Assembly: GCF_006740045.1 (NCBI RefSeq)
Contig: NZ_AP019749.1
Location: 1,879,001-1,943,000, forward strand
Direction: 5' to 3'
Length of the DNA stretch: 64,000 nt
DNA from: Comamonas terrigena NBRC 13299
GTDB taxonomy: Bacteria > Pseudomonadota > Gammaproteobacteria > Burkholderiales > Burkholderiaceae_C
Numbering within the stretch: position 1 is the first letter of the stretch; every line of letters starts with the position of its first letter. Made by a program: the position numbers and the translations under genes. Below are positions 1 through 10,600 of the stretch, piece by piece. The notes beneath the pieces were generated by a model, which was not told where the DNA came from, did not search any database, and saw nothing but the letters and a program-made list of their open reading frames with translations.

Positions 1-924
1 CACGAACACGAAGGCGGCTTGCCTTCGCCGCTGGTGTTTCTGGCCCATGTGGCGGCGCGCACGCAGCGTATCCGCCTGGGGACGGGCGTGGTGACGCTGA
101 GCATGGAAAACGCCATCCGGGTGGCGGAAGATGCCGCGGTGCTGGACCTGCTGTCCGGTGGCCGCCTGGAAGTGGGGCTGGGAACGGGCGGTACGGCCGA
201 ATCGTTCGAGGCCTTTGGCGTGGGCAGCCAGGAGCGGGGTGCGGTCTATGGCCGCAATCTGGATGTGCTGCGCGCCGCCTGGCGCGGTGATGCCTTGCAG
301 GGTGGCGTGCGGGTCTACCCCGCAGCCCCGCATTTGCTGGGCCGCATCTGGCAGGCCACTTTCTCGGTGGAGGGCGGCCAGCGCGCCGGCGCGGCGGGCG
401 AAGGCCTGATGCTGTCGCGCACCCAGCCCCGCCCTGACCATGCGCCCAAGCTGTCGCTCTCGGAGATCCAGAACCCCATCATCGATGCCTATCTGGCGGC
501 ACTGCCGGCCGGGCAGGCTCCGCGCATCCTGGGCTCGCGCACCCTGTTGGTGGCCGACCGCCGTGAAGACGCGCTGCACTGGGCCGAGACCGGTCTGCGC
601 CGTCTGGCGGTGCGCCATGCCCATGCATCGGCCGGTCCATTCCCGCGTGTGGACCCCCAGGCGCCCCTGGAGCGGCTGATCGCAGCCTATGACGTGCACC
701 TGGGCACGCCCGACGAGGTGATCGCCTCGCTGCAGGCCGATACGGCACTGGCGCGCACCACGGACCTGGTGTTCCAGGTGCATTCGATCGACCCGCCGCA
801 TGCGGCCATCCTGCGCTCGCTGGAGCTGACGGCCCGCATCGTTGCGCCTGCGCTGGGCTGGAGCGGCACCGCTGGCGCCGCGGCGGCACCGGCTGGCACC
901 GAACGCGAATTGCAAGCGGCTTGA
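1..924 (+). CDS. Luciferase-like FMN-dependent monooxygenase (5' end outside window)
   Basis: The reading frame is open to the left edge, so the true start lies upstream; 307 codons are visible. The block VLDLLSGGRLEVGLGTGG, with LGTGVVTLSMENAIR just before it, is the typical flavin-cradling part of bacterial luciferase-like (LLM) TIM-barrel monooxygenases, which use FMNH2 and O2. The middle and C-terminal parts (ILGSRTLLVADRREDALHWAETG, then LIAAYDVHLGTPDEVIASL) fit the later barrel strands of the same fold. The gene is followed 13 bp later by a CMD-domain protein. From family knowledge, LLM proteins of the KPN_01858 type occur next to CMD/alkylhydroperoxidase proteins and an ABC transporter, so an oxidative catabolic role on an imported organic substrate is inferred. 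The substrate is unknown. The extreme C-terminus is Ala/Gly-rich and uninformative. Confidence 0.85.
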   Translation, partial: HEHEGGLPSPLVFLAHVAARTQRIRLGTGVVTLSMENAIRVAEDAAVLDLLSGGRLEVGLGTGGTAESFEAFGVGSQERGAVYGRNLDVLRAAWRGDALQGGVRVYPAAPHLLGRIWQATFSVEGGQRAGAAGEGLMLSRTQPRPDHAPKLSLSEIQNPIIDAYLAALPAGQAPRILGSRTLLVADRREDALHWAETGLRRLAVRHAHASAGPFPRVDPQAPLERLIAAYDVHLGTPDEVIASLQADTALARTTDLVFQVHSIDPPHAAILRSLELTARIVAPALGWSGTAGAAAAPAGTERELQAA

Positions 925-937
925 GAAAGGCAGAACC

Positions 938-2245
938 ATGACAGAAATCGTGCATGCACCCGAAGCCACAAATGCGGGTACACAGACGGGTACCCATGCA
1001 GGCGCACAGACGGCACCGCCCGATGTGATCGACCTGCTGGCCGGTATTGCGCCAGGCGACTGGCTGGACCAGCTGCGCTGGTCGCGCCCGCAGACCCGTG
1101 ATCAGGCGCAAAAAAGCCATGATGCGCTGTTTTCGCCTGCAGCCCCCGTGGCGGGGCAGGTCAGCGCAGCGGAGCGCCATGCGGTGGCCGCCTTTGTGGC
1201 CTTGCTGCACCAGCAGGCGGCGGTGGCGGATTTCCATCTGCAGGCCCTGGAACCCCTGGCGCCCACCTGGGCCCAGGCGGTGCGCCACGCCGCTGCCGTC
1301 GGCACGGTGCAAGGCCCGTACGGGCGCTTTCCCGAAGGGCCGCTGACGGTGGAAGACCGCGAAGGGCTGGAACTGCACCTGTCCGATACGCTGCGCACCG
1401 TGCTGGGGGGGCGGCTGCATGCCGCCTTGCGGCACGCGCATTTCCTGGTGTTCCATCCGCGGGATGCACAGCCGCAGCGCCTGCGCGCGCTGGAGGCTGC
1501 GGGCTGGTCGGCCGACGACATCGTGGTTCTGTCGCAGCTGGTGGCATTTCTCAGCTTTCAGATCCGGGTGGTGGCGGGGCTGGGGGTGCTGTCGGCGCAC
1601 TGGGACACCACCGCTGCTGCTGCGGCACGCACCGGCGCGTCGCAGCCGGTGGCACCAGTGCACGAAGAGGTGGTGCCGGGCACGGCCCCGGTCGTGTTCA
1701 CCCAGGCCGAGCTGGACTGGCAGCCCTGGCTGGCGCCGCTGGAAGAGGCTGCACTGACGCACCGCCACTATGACGGACTGGTGGATGCGGTGCGCGCCAA
1801 GTCGCCGTATTTCCGCTTGCTGGCACGCGACCCGGACACCTTGGGTGCGCGCACCCGCACCGACAAGGACATCTTCTACAACCCCGAAGCCGGCCTGCCA
1901 CGGGCCGAGCGGGAGCTGGCTGCGGCGGCCACGTCGCGCCACAACGGCTGCATCTATTGCGCTTCGGTGCATGCCCGGTTCGCCAGCCATTTCGCCCGCC
2001 GCCGCGAGGATGTGCAGCGCCTGCTGGATGAAGGCGTGCACGCCGATCTGGGGGCGCGCTGGAATGCCATCGTGGACGCCAGTGTGGCGTTGACGGACAC
2101 CCCGTCCCGGTACAACGCCTCCCATGTGGCCGCCCTGCGCACGCAGGGTCTGGATGCACAGGCCGCAGCCGATCTGCTGCACGCGGCGGCCTTCTTCAAC
2201 TGGGCCAACCGGCTCATGCTGTCGCTGGGGGAACCCCGGTACTGA
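938..2245 (+). CDS. Fused two-domain CMD / alkylhydroperoxidase-like protein
   Basis: A 435-residue protein. ATG 938 is chosen because a GAGAAAGG Shine-Dalgarno-like stretch lies just upstream and it clears the preceding stop; the frame is open further left but those codons overlap the monooxygenase. Residues about 25-215 form a first CMD-like helical domain without any cysteine pair. Residues about 245-430 form a second one carrying HNGCIYCASVHARF, the CxxC...H redox motif of AhpD-like peroxidases. The two halves resemble the Avi_7170 and Avi_7169 families, which I recall as neighbouring proteins, here in one chain. The probable role is removal of peroxide formed by, or handling an intermediate of, the adjacent luciferase-like monooxygenase (inference). 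The gene ends 112 bp before a strong terminator. Confidence 0.82.
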   Translation: MTEIVHAPEATNAGTQTGTHAGAQTAPPDVIDLLAGIAPGDWLDQLRWSRPQTRDQAQKSHDALFSPAAPVAGQVSAAERHAVAAFVALLHQQAAVADFHLQALEPLAPTWAQAVRHAAAVGTVQGPYGRFPEGPLTVEDREGLELHLSDTLRTVLGGRLHAALRHAHFLVFHPRDAQPQRLRALEAAGWSADDIVVLSQLVAFLSFQIRVVAGLGVLSAHWDTTAAAAARTGASQPVAPVHEEVVPGTAPVVFTQAELDWQPWLAPLEEAALTHRHYDGLVDAVRAKSPYFRLLARDPDTLGARTRTDKDIFYNPEAGLPRAERELAAAATSRHNGCIYCASVHARFASHFARRREDVQRLLDEGVHADLGARWNAIVDASVALTDTPSRYNASHVAALRTQGLDAQAAADLLHAAAFFNWANRLMLSLGEPRY

Positions 2246-2859
2246 ACAGATGGCAGGGGAGCGGGAGAGGGCGCATGCTACCGCACCTTGACTTTCCGCG
2301 CCTACTGTAATTTGCCTGTGCCCGCTACCCATGCGGGTGCGCCGGCCCATCCCACACCCCGCTGTGTTCTGCACAGCGGGGTTTTTTTGCTCTGGGCCGG
2401 GTTTGTGAGGGCCGGTGGACGGAGCTGCCTGGTGTCACGGTCCGCATGCATCGGGCGGTCCCAGGCCTCCCATTGCAGAAGTGTCAACGGGAGTCCGGCA
2501 GTGGCCTGGACCGGAATCTGGTTGCCTGACAGGCCGTGCAGTGTGGGTGGTTTGCACCGTGGGTCCTCCGCAAAAACTGCGCGAAATACCTAAGTTTTGT
2601 GATTGCTAGGTTTTTTCGAAACGGGTGAACTCGGGGTGTCTGTAACCAGGAGTTACTTAAGAGCGCACATGGAGCCCACGTGGTGGGGAGACCGGGGGGC
2701 CGGGCAGCAGCAGGTGGGCGTATTGCACCAAGGTGGTGCGGCTTGGCATGGGTCATGGGCTGCATGCGCGATGCGAGATGGATGTGGGTAGCTCCTGGAT
2801 ATGGACGACGGACGTACAGAAAAAAGAAATCGTTATCGCGACAGGCACAAGAGGCTCCC
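2246..2859. other. Long intergenic region between CMD gene and cdiB-like gene
   Basis: No convincing gene was found. It contains the terminator at 2357-2388. From about 2575 the sequence becomes AT-richer than its surroundings, with short runs of A and T (2574-2617) and a small GTAAC/GTTAC inverted repeat near 2640-2660. This is where the promoter of the two-partner secretion locus would be expected, but no clear -35/-10 pair can be named. In-frame codons upstream of the cdiB start continue back to 2680 without a signal-peptide-like sequence. Confidence 0.6.
2357..2388 (+). terminator. Rho-independent terminator after the CMD gene
   Basis: CCCCGCTGTG and CACAGCGGGG form a perfect 10-bp stem around a 5-nt loop, followed by seven T residues. 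An almost identical hairpin with the same loop lies at 18699-18723 in the opposite sense. Confidence 0.9.
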
Positions 2860-4581
2860 TTGCAAGTTCTTCGTTTTATCCAGTGCGGCATGGTCATCAC
2901 CGCCGCGATGTTGTGCATGCACACGTATGCACAGACCTCTTCGGAATTGCAGCAGGCCACGCAAGATGCACAGCGGCAGCAGCAGTTGCAAGCGCAGCGT
3001 CTTCAGGAACAGTTGGCCAGAGATCGACTCAGCGCCTCTCCGCCGGCGCAGATCTCCATCACGCAGCCGGAGTCCGTCAGCAAGGACAACGGTGCATGCC
3101 GCGACATTCAGACGGTCCATGTGGACGGTGCCAGCCTGTTTTCACCAGCCGATCTGGACCGCATCACGCAGCCCTATCTGCAGCGTTGTCTGGGCGTCGG
3201 GCACATTGAGGCACTGCTGAGTGACATCACCCGTGCGTATGTCCAAAAAGGCTGGGTGGGGGTGAGAGCCTATTTGCCGCAGCAGGACCTGAGCGAGGGG
3301 CGGCTGAAGATTCTGGTGGTGGAAGGCAAGCTGTCCAAGATCCGGGTGGAGGATGGCGGCAAAAACAGCATTTCCGTGGGAACCATCGCTCCGGGCCTGG
3401 AAGGTGCGCCGCTCAATATCCGTGACCTGGAGCAGGCGCTGGACCAAGCCAATCGCCTGGCATCCAACAATGCCACGCTGGAAATGTTGCCGGGAAATAC
3501 CCCGGGAGACAGCATTGTGGTGCTGCACAACAAGCCTACTTTTCCCTTGCACGCCTTGGTGAGCCTGGATAACCAAGGCTCCGAAAGTACCGGTGAATCC
3601 CAGGCCGGAGTGACAGTGTCGATAGACAATATCCTGGGTTTCAATGATTTTGTCAGCTACACCAAGCGCCGGACATTCCCTTTGGGTGACAAGCAGCGTC
3701 TGAGTGAATCAGACTCGATGACGTACATCATTCCATTTGGATATACCACCCTCAGTATCAATGGCAGTGTTTCGCGTTATGCCAGCTCTTTTTCTACCGC
3801 CAGTGGCACGCGCCTGAAAAACAGTGGTGACACCGATAGTTATTCGGTTCGGCTGGACCATGTCTTGTCGCGCAACGCGACCACGCGTTGGAATCTGTAT
3901 TCCAACCTGACCGCCAAAGAATCCAAAAGCTATCTGGAAGACACGCTGTTGGAAGCGGCCAGCCGGAAAATGAGTGTTCTGGACGTGGGCGGTTCCGTCA
4001 ATACGGTGGTGGCAGGTGGTTTTCTGTATCTGGACCTGGGCGTTTCGCAAGGTCTGAGATCTTTCGGTGCTTTGCGTGATGCCGATGGGCTCACCGCCAG
4101 CGATCCGCGTGCGCAGTTCAGGAAGTGGACATTCAGTGGGAATTTCTTCCGCCCATTCAAGGTGGGCGAGCAAGGGTTTGAATTCTCATCGCAATGGTCC
4201 TCCCAATATTCACACGATGTCCTGTATGGGACCGAACAGATCATGATCGGCAGCCTGTACTCGGTACGCGGCTTCAATCGAAGCTCACTTTCTGGGGACC
4301 ATGGCTTTTTTGTCCGCAATGAAGTCGGGATGCGCCGTCCATTCGATCTGGCCGGTGTGACAGGAAGCGTACGCCCCTGGCTGGGTCTGGATTACGGGCG
4401 GGTCTACAGCCGCAACGAGGGCGTACCAGAAGGGGCGCTGACTGGCCTGGCGCTGGGTGTGCAATTCAATCTCCGCAACGGGATCAACGCCGACATACAG
4501 GCCACCAAGCCTTTATCCAAGCCCAATTTCATGCAGTTTGATCCTTTCAAGGTATGGCTGCGCCTGAGCGCCAGTATCTGA
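2860..4581 (+). CDS. CdiB/FhaC/ShlB-type outer-membrane transporter of a two-partner secretion system
   Basis: A TpsB-type 16-strand barrel transporter that exports the exoprotein encoded next door. TTG 2860 is preferred as start: AAGAGG sits at the right distance and the product opens with a signal peptide (MQVLRFIQCGMVITAAMLCM, cut near HTYAQ). ATG 2890 is the alternative but has no ribosome binding site. After a Gln-rich N-terminal helix (about residues 25-60), a POTRA_2-like region follows (DIQTVHVDGASLFSPADLDR through LKILVVEGKLSKI), then a second POTRA and a long beta-rich barrel. SLYSVRGFN is the VRGY/F motif of loop 6, which inserts into the barrel. The length of 573 residues is normal for the family. 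The gene sits 73 bp upstream of its partner. Whether the partner is an inhibition toxin or an adhesin cannot be told from this gene. Confidence 0.9.
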   Translation: MQVLRFIQCGMVITAAMLCMHTYAQTSSELQQATQDAQRQQQLQAQRLQEQLARDRLSASPPAQISITQPESVSKDNGACRDIQTVHVDGASLFSPADLDRITQPYLQRCLGVGHIEALLSDITRAYVQKGWVGVRAYLPQQDLSEGRLKILVVEGKLSKIRVEDGGKNSISVGTIAPGLEGAPLNIRDLEQALDQANRLASNNATLEMLPGNTPGDSIVVLHNKPTFPLHALVSLDNQGSESTGESQAGVTVSIDNILGFNDFVSYTKRRTFPLGDKQRLSESDSMTYIIPFGYTTLSINGSVSRYASSFSTASGTRLKNSGDTDSYSVRLDHVLSRNATTRWNLYSNLTAKESKSYLEDTLLEAASRKMSVLDVGGSVNTVVAGGFLYLDLGVSQGLRSFGALRDADGLTASDPRAQFRKWTFSGNFFRPFKVGEQGFEFSSQWSSQYSHDVLYGTEQIMIGSLYSVRGFNRSSLSGDHGFFVRNEVGMRRPFDLAGVTGSVRPWLGLDYGRVYSRNEGVPEGALTGLALGVQFNLRNGINADIQATKPLSKPNFMQFDPFKVWLRLSASI

Positions 4582-4654
4582 GCCGCATTTTCTGCCGATC
4601 AATCCCCAATAAATAGCTCAGGCAGTCTCCGTACTGCGGGCATGGACGTACAAA

Positions 4655-7600
4655 ATGAACAATAAAGCTTACCGCGTGATCTGGAGTGAAGAACTCTGTA
4701 CCTATGTGGCCGTACCGGAGTTTGCCCGGGCATGCGGAAAACGCAGCAGCTCCGTGGTTTTGGCGGCTGCCAGCAGCCTGGCAGTCTTCTTCATGCAATC
4801 TGCAGCTGCCCAGGTGAGCGTGTCGTCAGGGAATACGCAGGCTTATTCGGGGCTCAATGGGGTGACGGTGGTGGATATTGCCACCGCCAATGCCAATGGT
4901 CTTTCCCACAACAAGTACAACCAGTTCAATGTGGATGCCAAAGGATTGGTGCTGAACAACAATGCGCTGACCTCACCGATCCAGTCCAATCTGGCGGGGC
5001 AGGTCGAGCGGAACATGAACCTCAATGCCGCGGCCAAGGTCATCCTGAATGAAGTGGTGATGCAAAATCGTTCCACGCTGCAAGGCTATATGGAGGTGGC
5101 GGGGACGCGTGCGGATGTGATTGTGGCCAACCCCTGGGGTATTACCTGCAGCGGCTGCGGGTTCATCAATACCGACCGGGCCATGCTGACCACAGGCACA
5201 CCGAATATTGCGCAGGATGGCAGTATTTCCAGTTTCAGAACCAACCAGGGCGATATTCTGATCAATGGCCGTGGTCTGAATGGCAACAGCGTCAATATCC
5301 TGGATATCGTGGCGCGCTCGGTGGTGCTGGACGGGCAGGTCAATGCCAACGACCTCAAGCTGGTGGTGGGCAATAACGAATTCAGCTATGCCACCCGCGT
5401 GGCCAATGCGGTCACCGCCTCCGGCGCACCGACCGTGGCATATGCCATTGACTCCACCATTCTGGGTGGGGCCTATGCCAACAAGATCGACATCATTGCG
5501 ACCGAGCAGGGCGTGGGCGTGCGCATGCTGGGGGATGTGGCTGCGACCGGCAGCGATTTCACATTGACCGCGGCAGGCAAGATCGAGCTGCAGTCCAACA
5601 TCAGCGCAGCGCGCAACGCTGCCATCACCAGCACCGCCAGCGGCACGGATGCCATTCATAGCCAAGGGGCCAGCCTGAGTGCCGGCCAGAACCTGAGTCT
5701 CAGCGCCACAGCCGGTCAGGTGCATCTGAGCGAAGGCGCCCTCCATGCGGGACAGGATCTGCAGATCAGCGCCAAGGCGCTGGCTGACACCGCTTCTGCC
5801 GAGGCCAAGCGCTTTGCCAGCCGCAACCAGACCTGGCAGATCGAAGACCATGCCGACATCAACGGTGGCCAGATCGGTGCTGGTGCACGCCTGGATGTGA
5901 CCGTGGGCAGTCTGGCCGTGGGGGACAAAGGCACTTCGCTCTACAGCGGCAGTGACGCTGCCGCTGCAGACCGCAGCCTGCAGCTGACCGCCACGCAGGG
6001 GGACCTCCAGCTGGGCTCTGCCTCCCTGGTCTCGCCAGGCGCATTGAGCGTGGAAGCGACTGCCGGCGAGATCACCGTTGGCGCAGCAGGCCGCATCCAT
6101 GCCACCGCGCAACTGGATCTGGGTGCGGGCACGGCCATTCGCAACCAGGGCCAGATACTGGGCGCGACCCAGATCCATGTGCGCGCAACGGACGCCGAGA
6201 CACTGCTGGACAACAGCGGGACGCTCCAGGCATCTGGTGACCTGGTGTTGGGCAATGCGGGGCAGATCGTTGACTTGAACAACAGCGGTACCTTGCTGAC
6301 GGGTGCTTCCCTGCAGATTGAGGGCGGCCACCTCAGCAACACCGGCAGGGTGCAGGCGACCGATGCAACCACCATCCGGGCGGTCAGCCTGGACAACAAT
6401 GCGCCTTCCGCAGCATGGCTGCTCTCGACCGAGAGCGGGCAGGCGGGCAGCATCCATCTCAGTGAAGGGCTGAACAACCAGGGCGCGCTGCAATCCGCGG
6501 GGGGACTATCGGTAGTTGCCGATGGTGCGATCCACAACAGCGGCAACCTGTCGGTCGCAGACGATGCGGCCTATGCGCTGACCCTGACGGGGAACTCCCT
6601 GCACAACAGCGGCAATATCGTGGGCTCCGGCACCACGACGCTGACAGGCACGGCCACCAGCGGTGCTGCCATTACCAACAGCGGCCAGATCCACACCACG
6701 GGTGAGCAACTGTCTCTGGTCACCGGCGGCGGCGCTATCGAGAACACCGGCAGCGGCAAGATTCTGGCCGACCAGGCTCTGACCCTGTCCAATGCAGCTG
6801 CCAACGCCGAGCTGACCAATGCAGGCCTGATCCAGAGCCTGGGCGCCATGGCGCTGGGCCAGGCGGGCCACACCTTCAACCTGCACAACAGCGGTGCGGA
6901 CAGCACGGTGCTGAGCAACAGCACCCTGGCGATCAGCGGCGGCAGCATCACCAACAGCGGCACGCTGCAAGCCAAGAACGGCAGCACCATCACGGCTGCC
7001 AGCCTGGTCAACAACGCCGGTTCGGCGCTGACCACCTCCACAGCAGCGGGCGCTGACGGCAGCATCACCCTCGACGGTGACTTCACCAACGCCGGCACGG
7101 TGCAGTCCGCAGGAGGGCTGAACGTCAGCGCAGCCGACCACACCATCACCAACAGCGGTACGCTGCTGAGCGCAGGTGCTGCGGACAGCCTGCAACTGAC
7201 AGGTGCTCAGCTGAACAACAGCGGAGCCATCAAGTCGGCCAATACCGCCACCCTCACCGCCACCCAGGCCAGCGGCAATAGCATCGACAACAGCGGCACC
7301 CTCTACAGCGTGGGCGCACTCACGCTGAACACCGGCGCCTCGCTTAACAACGCCGCCAGCGGCAAGATCCTGAGCGACAGCGCGATCAGCCTCGCCACCG
7401 CCGCCGCCAGCGCCAACCTCAGCAACGCCGGCCGCATCCAGAGTGGTGGCGCAATGGTGCTGGGCGCGGCGGACCACCGGTTCAATTTGAATAACAGCAA
7501 TGCCAGCAGCGTCATCCTTGCCGGCTCCACGCTGACGTCCCACGGCGGTTCGCTGACCAACCTCGGCACCGTGCAGGCCACCACCGGCGCCACCGTGACC

Positions 7601-10600
7601 GCCACCAGCTTCACCAACAGCGGCAGCGACGCGGCCTTCATCGCCTCCACCGTCGACGGCGGCAACGGTACGCTCACCCTCAGTGGCGCTTTCGACAATG
7701 AAGGCACCCTGCAGTCGGCCGGTGGACTCACCGTCGCAGCCAGCGGCCAGACGCTGGACAACAGCGGCGTCATCTACGCCTCCGGCACCAGCGGCAGCCT
7801 GAGCCTCTCCGGCAGCCAGCTCAGCAACACCAGCACCGGCATCATCCAGGGCAATGGCAGCGTCGCCATCGACACCACGCTCGCCAGCGGCAACGGCCTG
7901 GACAACGCCGGCACGGTCTATAGCAAGGGTGCGCTCAACGTCACTGCGGCCGACGACATCGCCAACAGCGGCCAGCTGCTGGCCGATGGCAACCTCACCC
8001 TCGCCACCGGCAGCGCCCTGGCCGATCTCGCCAACAGCGGCCGCATCCAGAGCGGCGCTGCAATGGTGCTGGGCGCGGCGGATCACCGGTTCAACCTGAA
8101 CAACAGCAACGCCAACAGCGTCATCCTTGCCGGCTCCACGCTGACGTCCCACGGCGGTTCGCTGACCAACCTCGGCACCGTGCAGGCCACCACCGGCGCC
8201 ACCGTGACCGCCACCAGCTTCACCAACAGCGGCAGCGACGCGGCCTTCATCGCCTCCACCGTCGACGGCGGCAACGGTACGCTCACCCTCAGTGGCGCTT
8301 TCGACAATGAAGGCACCCTGCAGTCGGCCGGTGGACTCACCGTCGCAGCCAGCGGCCAGACGCTGGACAACAGCGGCGTCATCTACGCCTCCGGCACCAG
8401 CGGCAGCCTGAGCCTCTCGGGCAGCCAGCTCAGCAACACCAGCACCGGCATCATCCAGGGCAATGGCAGCGTCGCCATCGACACCACGCTCGCCAGCGGC
8501 AACGGCCTGGACAACGCCGGCACGGTCTATAGCAAGGGTGCGCTCAACGTCACTGCGGCCGACGACATCGCCAACAGCGGCCAGCTGCTGGCCGATGGCA
8601 ACCTCACCCTCGCCACCGGCAGCGCCCTGGCCGATCTCGCCAACAGCGGCCGCATCCAGAGCGGCGCTGCAATGGTGCTGGGCGCGGCGGATCACCGGTT
8701 CAACCTGAACAACAGCAACGCCAACAGCGTCATCCTTGCCGGCTCCACGCTGACGTCCCACGGCGGTTCGCTGACCAACCTCGGCACCGTGCAGGCCACC
8801 ACCGGCGCCACCGTGACCGCCACCAGCTTCACCAACAGCGGCAGCGACGCGGCCTTCATCGCCTCCACCGTCGACGGCGGCAACGGTACGCTCACCCTCA
8901 GTGGCGCTTTCGACAATGAAGGCACCCTGCAGTCGGCCGGTGGACTCACCGTCGCAGCCAGCGGCCAGACGCTGGACAACAGCGGCGTCATCTACGCCTC
9001 CGGCACCAGCGGCAGCCTGAGCCTCTCGGGCAGCCAGCTCAGCAACACCAGCACCGGCATCATCCAGGGCAATGGCAGCGTCGCCATCGACACCACGCTC
9101 GCCAGCGGCAACGGCCTGGACAACGCCGGCACGGTCTATAGCAAGGGTGCGCTCAACGTCACTGCGGCCGACGACATCGCCAACAGCGGCCAGCTGCTGG
9201 CCGATGGCAACCTCACCCTCGCCACCGGCAGCGCCCTGGCCGATCTCGCCAACAGCGGCCGCATCCAGAGCGGCGCTGCAATGGTGCTGGGCGCGGCGGA
9301 TCACCGGTTCAACCTGAACAACAGCAACGCCAACAGCGTCATCCTTGCCGGCTCCACGCTGACGTCCCACGGCGGTTCGCTGACCAACCTCGGCACCGTG
9401 CAGGCCACCACCGGCGCCACCGTGACCGCCACCAGCTTCACCAACAGCGGCAGCGACGCGGCCTTCATCGCCTCCACCGTCGACGGCGGCAACGGTACGC
9501 TCACCCTCAGTGGCGCTTTCGACAATGAAGGCACCCTGCAGTCGGCCGGTGGACTCACCGTCGCAGCCAGCGGCCAGACGCTGGACAACAGCGGCGTCAT
9601 CTACGCCTCCGGCACCAGCGGCAGCCTGAGCCTCTCGGGCAGCCAGCTCAGCAACACCAGCACCGGCATCATCCAGGGCAATGGCAGCGTCGCCATCGAC
9701 ACCACGCTCGCCAGCGGCAACGGCCTGGACAACGCCGGCACGGTCTATAGCAAGGGTGCGCTCAACGTCACTGCGGCCGACGACATCGCCAACAGCGGCC
9801 AGCTGCTGGCCGATGGCAACCTCACCCTCGCCACCGGCAGCGCCCTGGCCGATCTCGCCAACAGCGGCCGCATCCAGAGCGGCGCTGCAATGGTGCTGGG
9901 CGCGGCGGATCACCGGTTCAACCTGAACAACAGCAACGCCAACAGCGTCATCCTTGCCGGCTCCACGCTGACGTCCCACGGCGGTTCGCTGACCAACCTC
10001 GGCACCGTGCAGGCCACCACCGGCGCCACCGTGACCGCCACCAGCTTCACCAACAGCGGCAGCGACGCGGCCTTCATCGCCTCCACCGTCGACGGCGGCA
10101 ACGGTACGCTCACCCTCAGTGGCGCTTTCGACAATGAAGGCACCCTGCAGTCGGCCGGTGGACTCACCGTCGCAGCCAGCGGCCAGACGCTGGACAACAG
10201 CGGCGTCATCTACGCCTCCGGCACCAGCGGCAGCCTGAGCCTCTCGGGCAGCCAGCTCAGCAACACCAGCACCGGCATCATCCAGGGCAATGGCAGCGTC
10301 GCCATCGACACCACGCTCGCCAGCGGCAACGGCCTGGACAACGCCGGCACGGTCTACAGCAAGGGTGCGCTCAACGTCACTGCGGCCGACGACATCGCCA
10401 ACAGCGGCCAGCTGCTGGCCGATGGCAACCTCACCCTCGCCACCGGCAGCGCCCTGGCCGATCTCGCCAACAGCGGCCGCATCCAGAGCGGCGCTGCAAT
10501 GGTGCTGGGCGCGGCGGATCACCGGTTCAACCTGAACAACAGCAACGCCAACAGCGTCATCCTTGCCGGCTCCACGCTGACGTCCCACGGCGGTTCGCTG

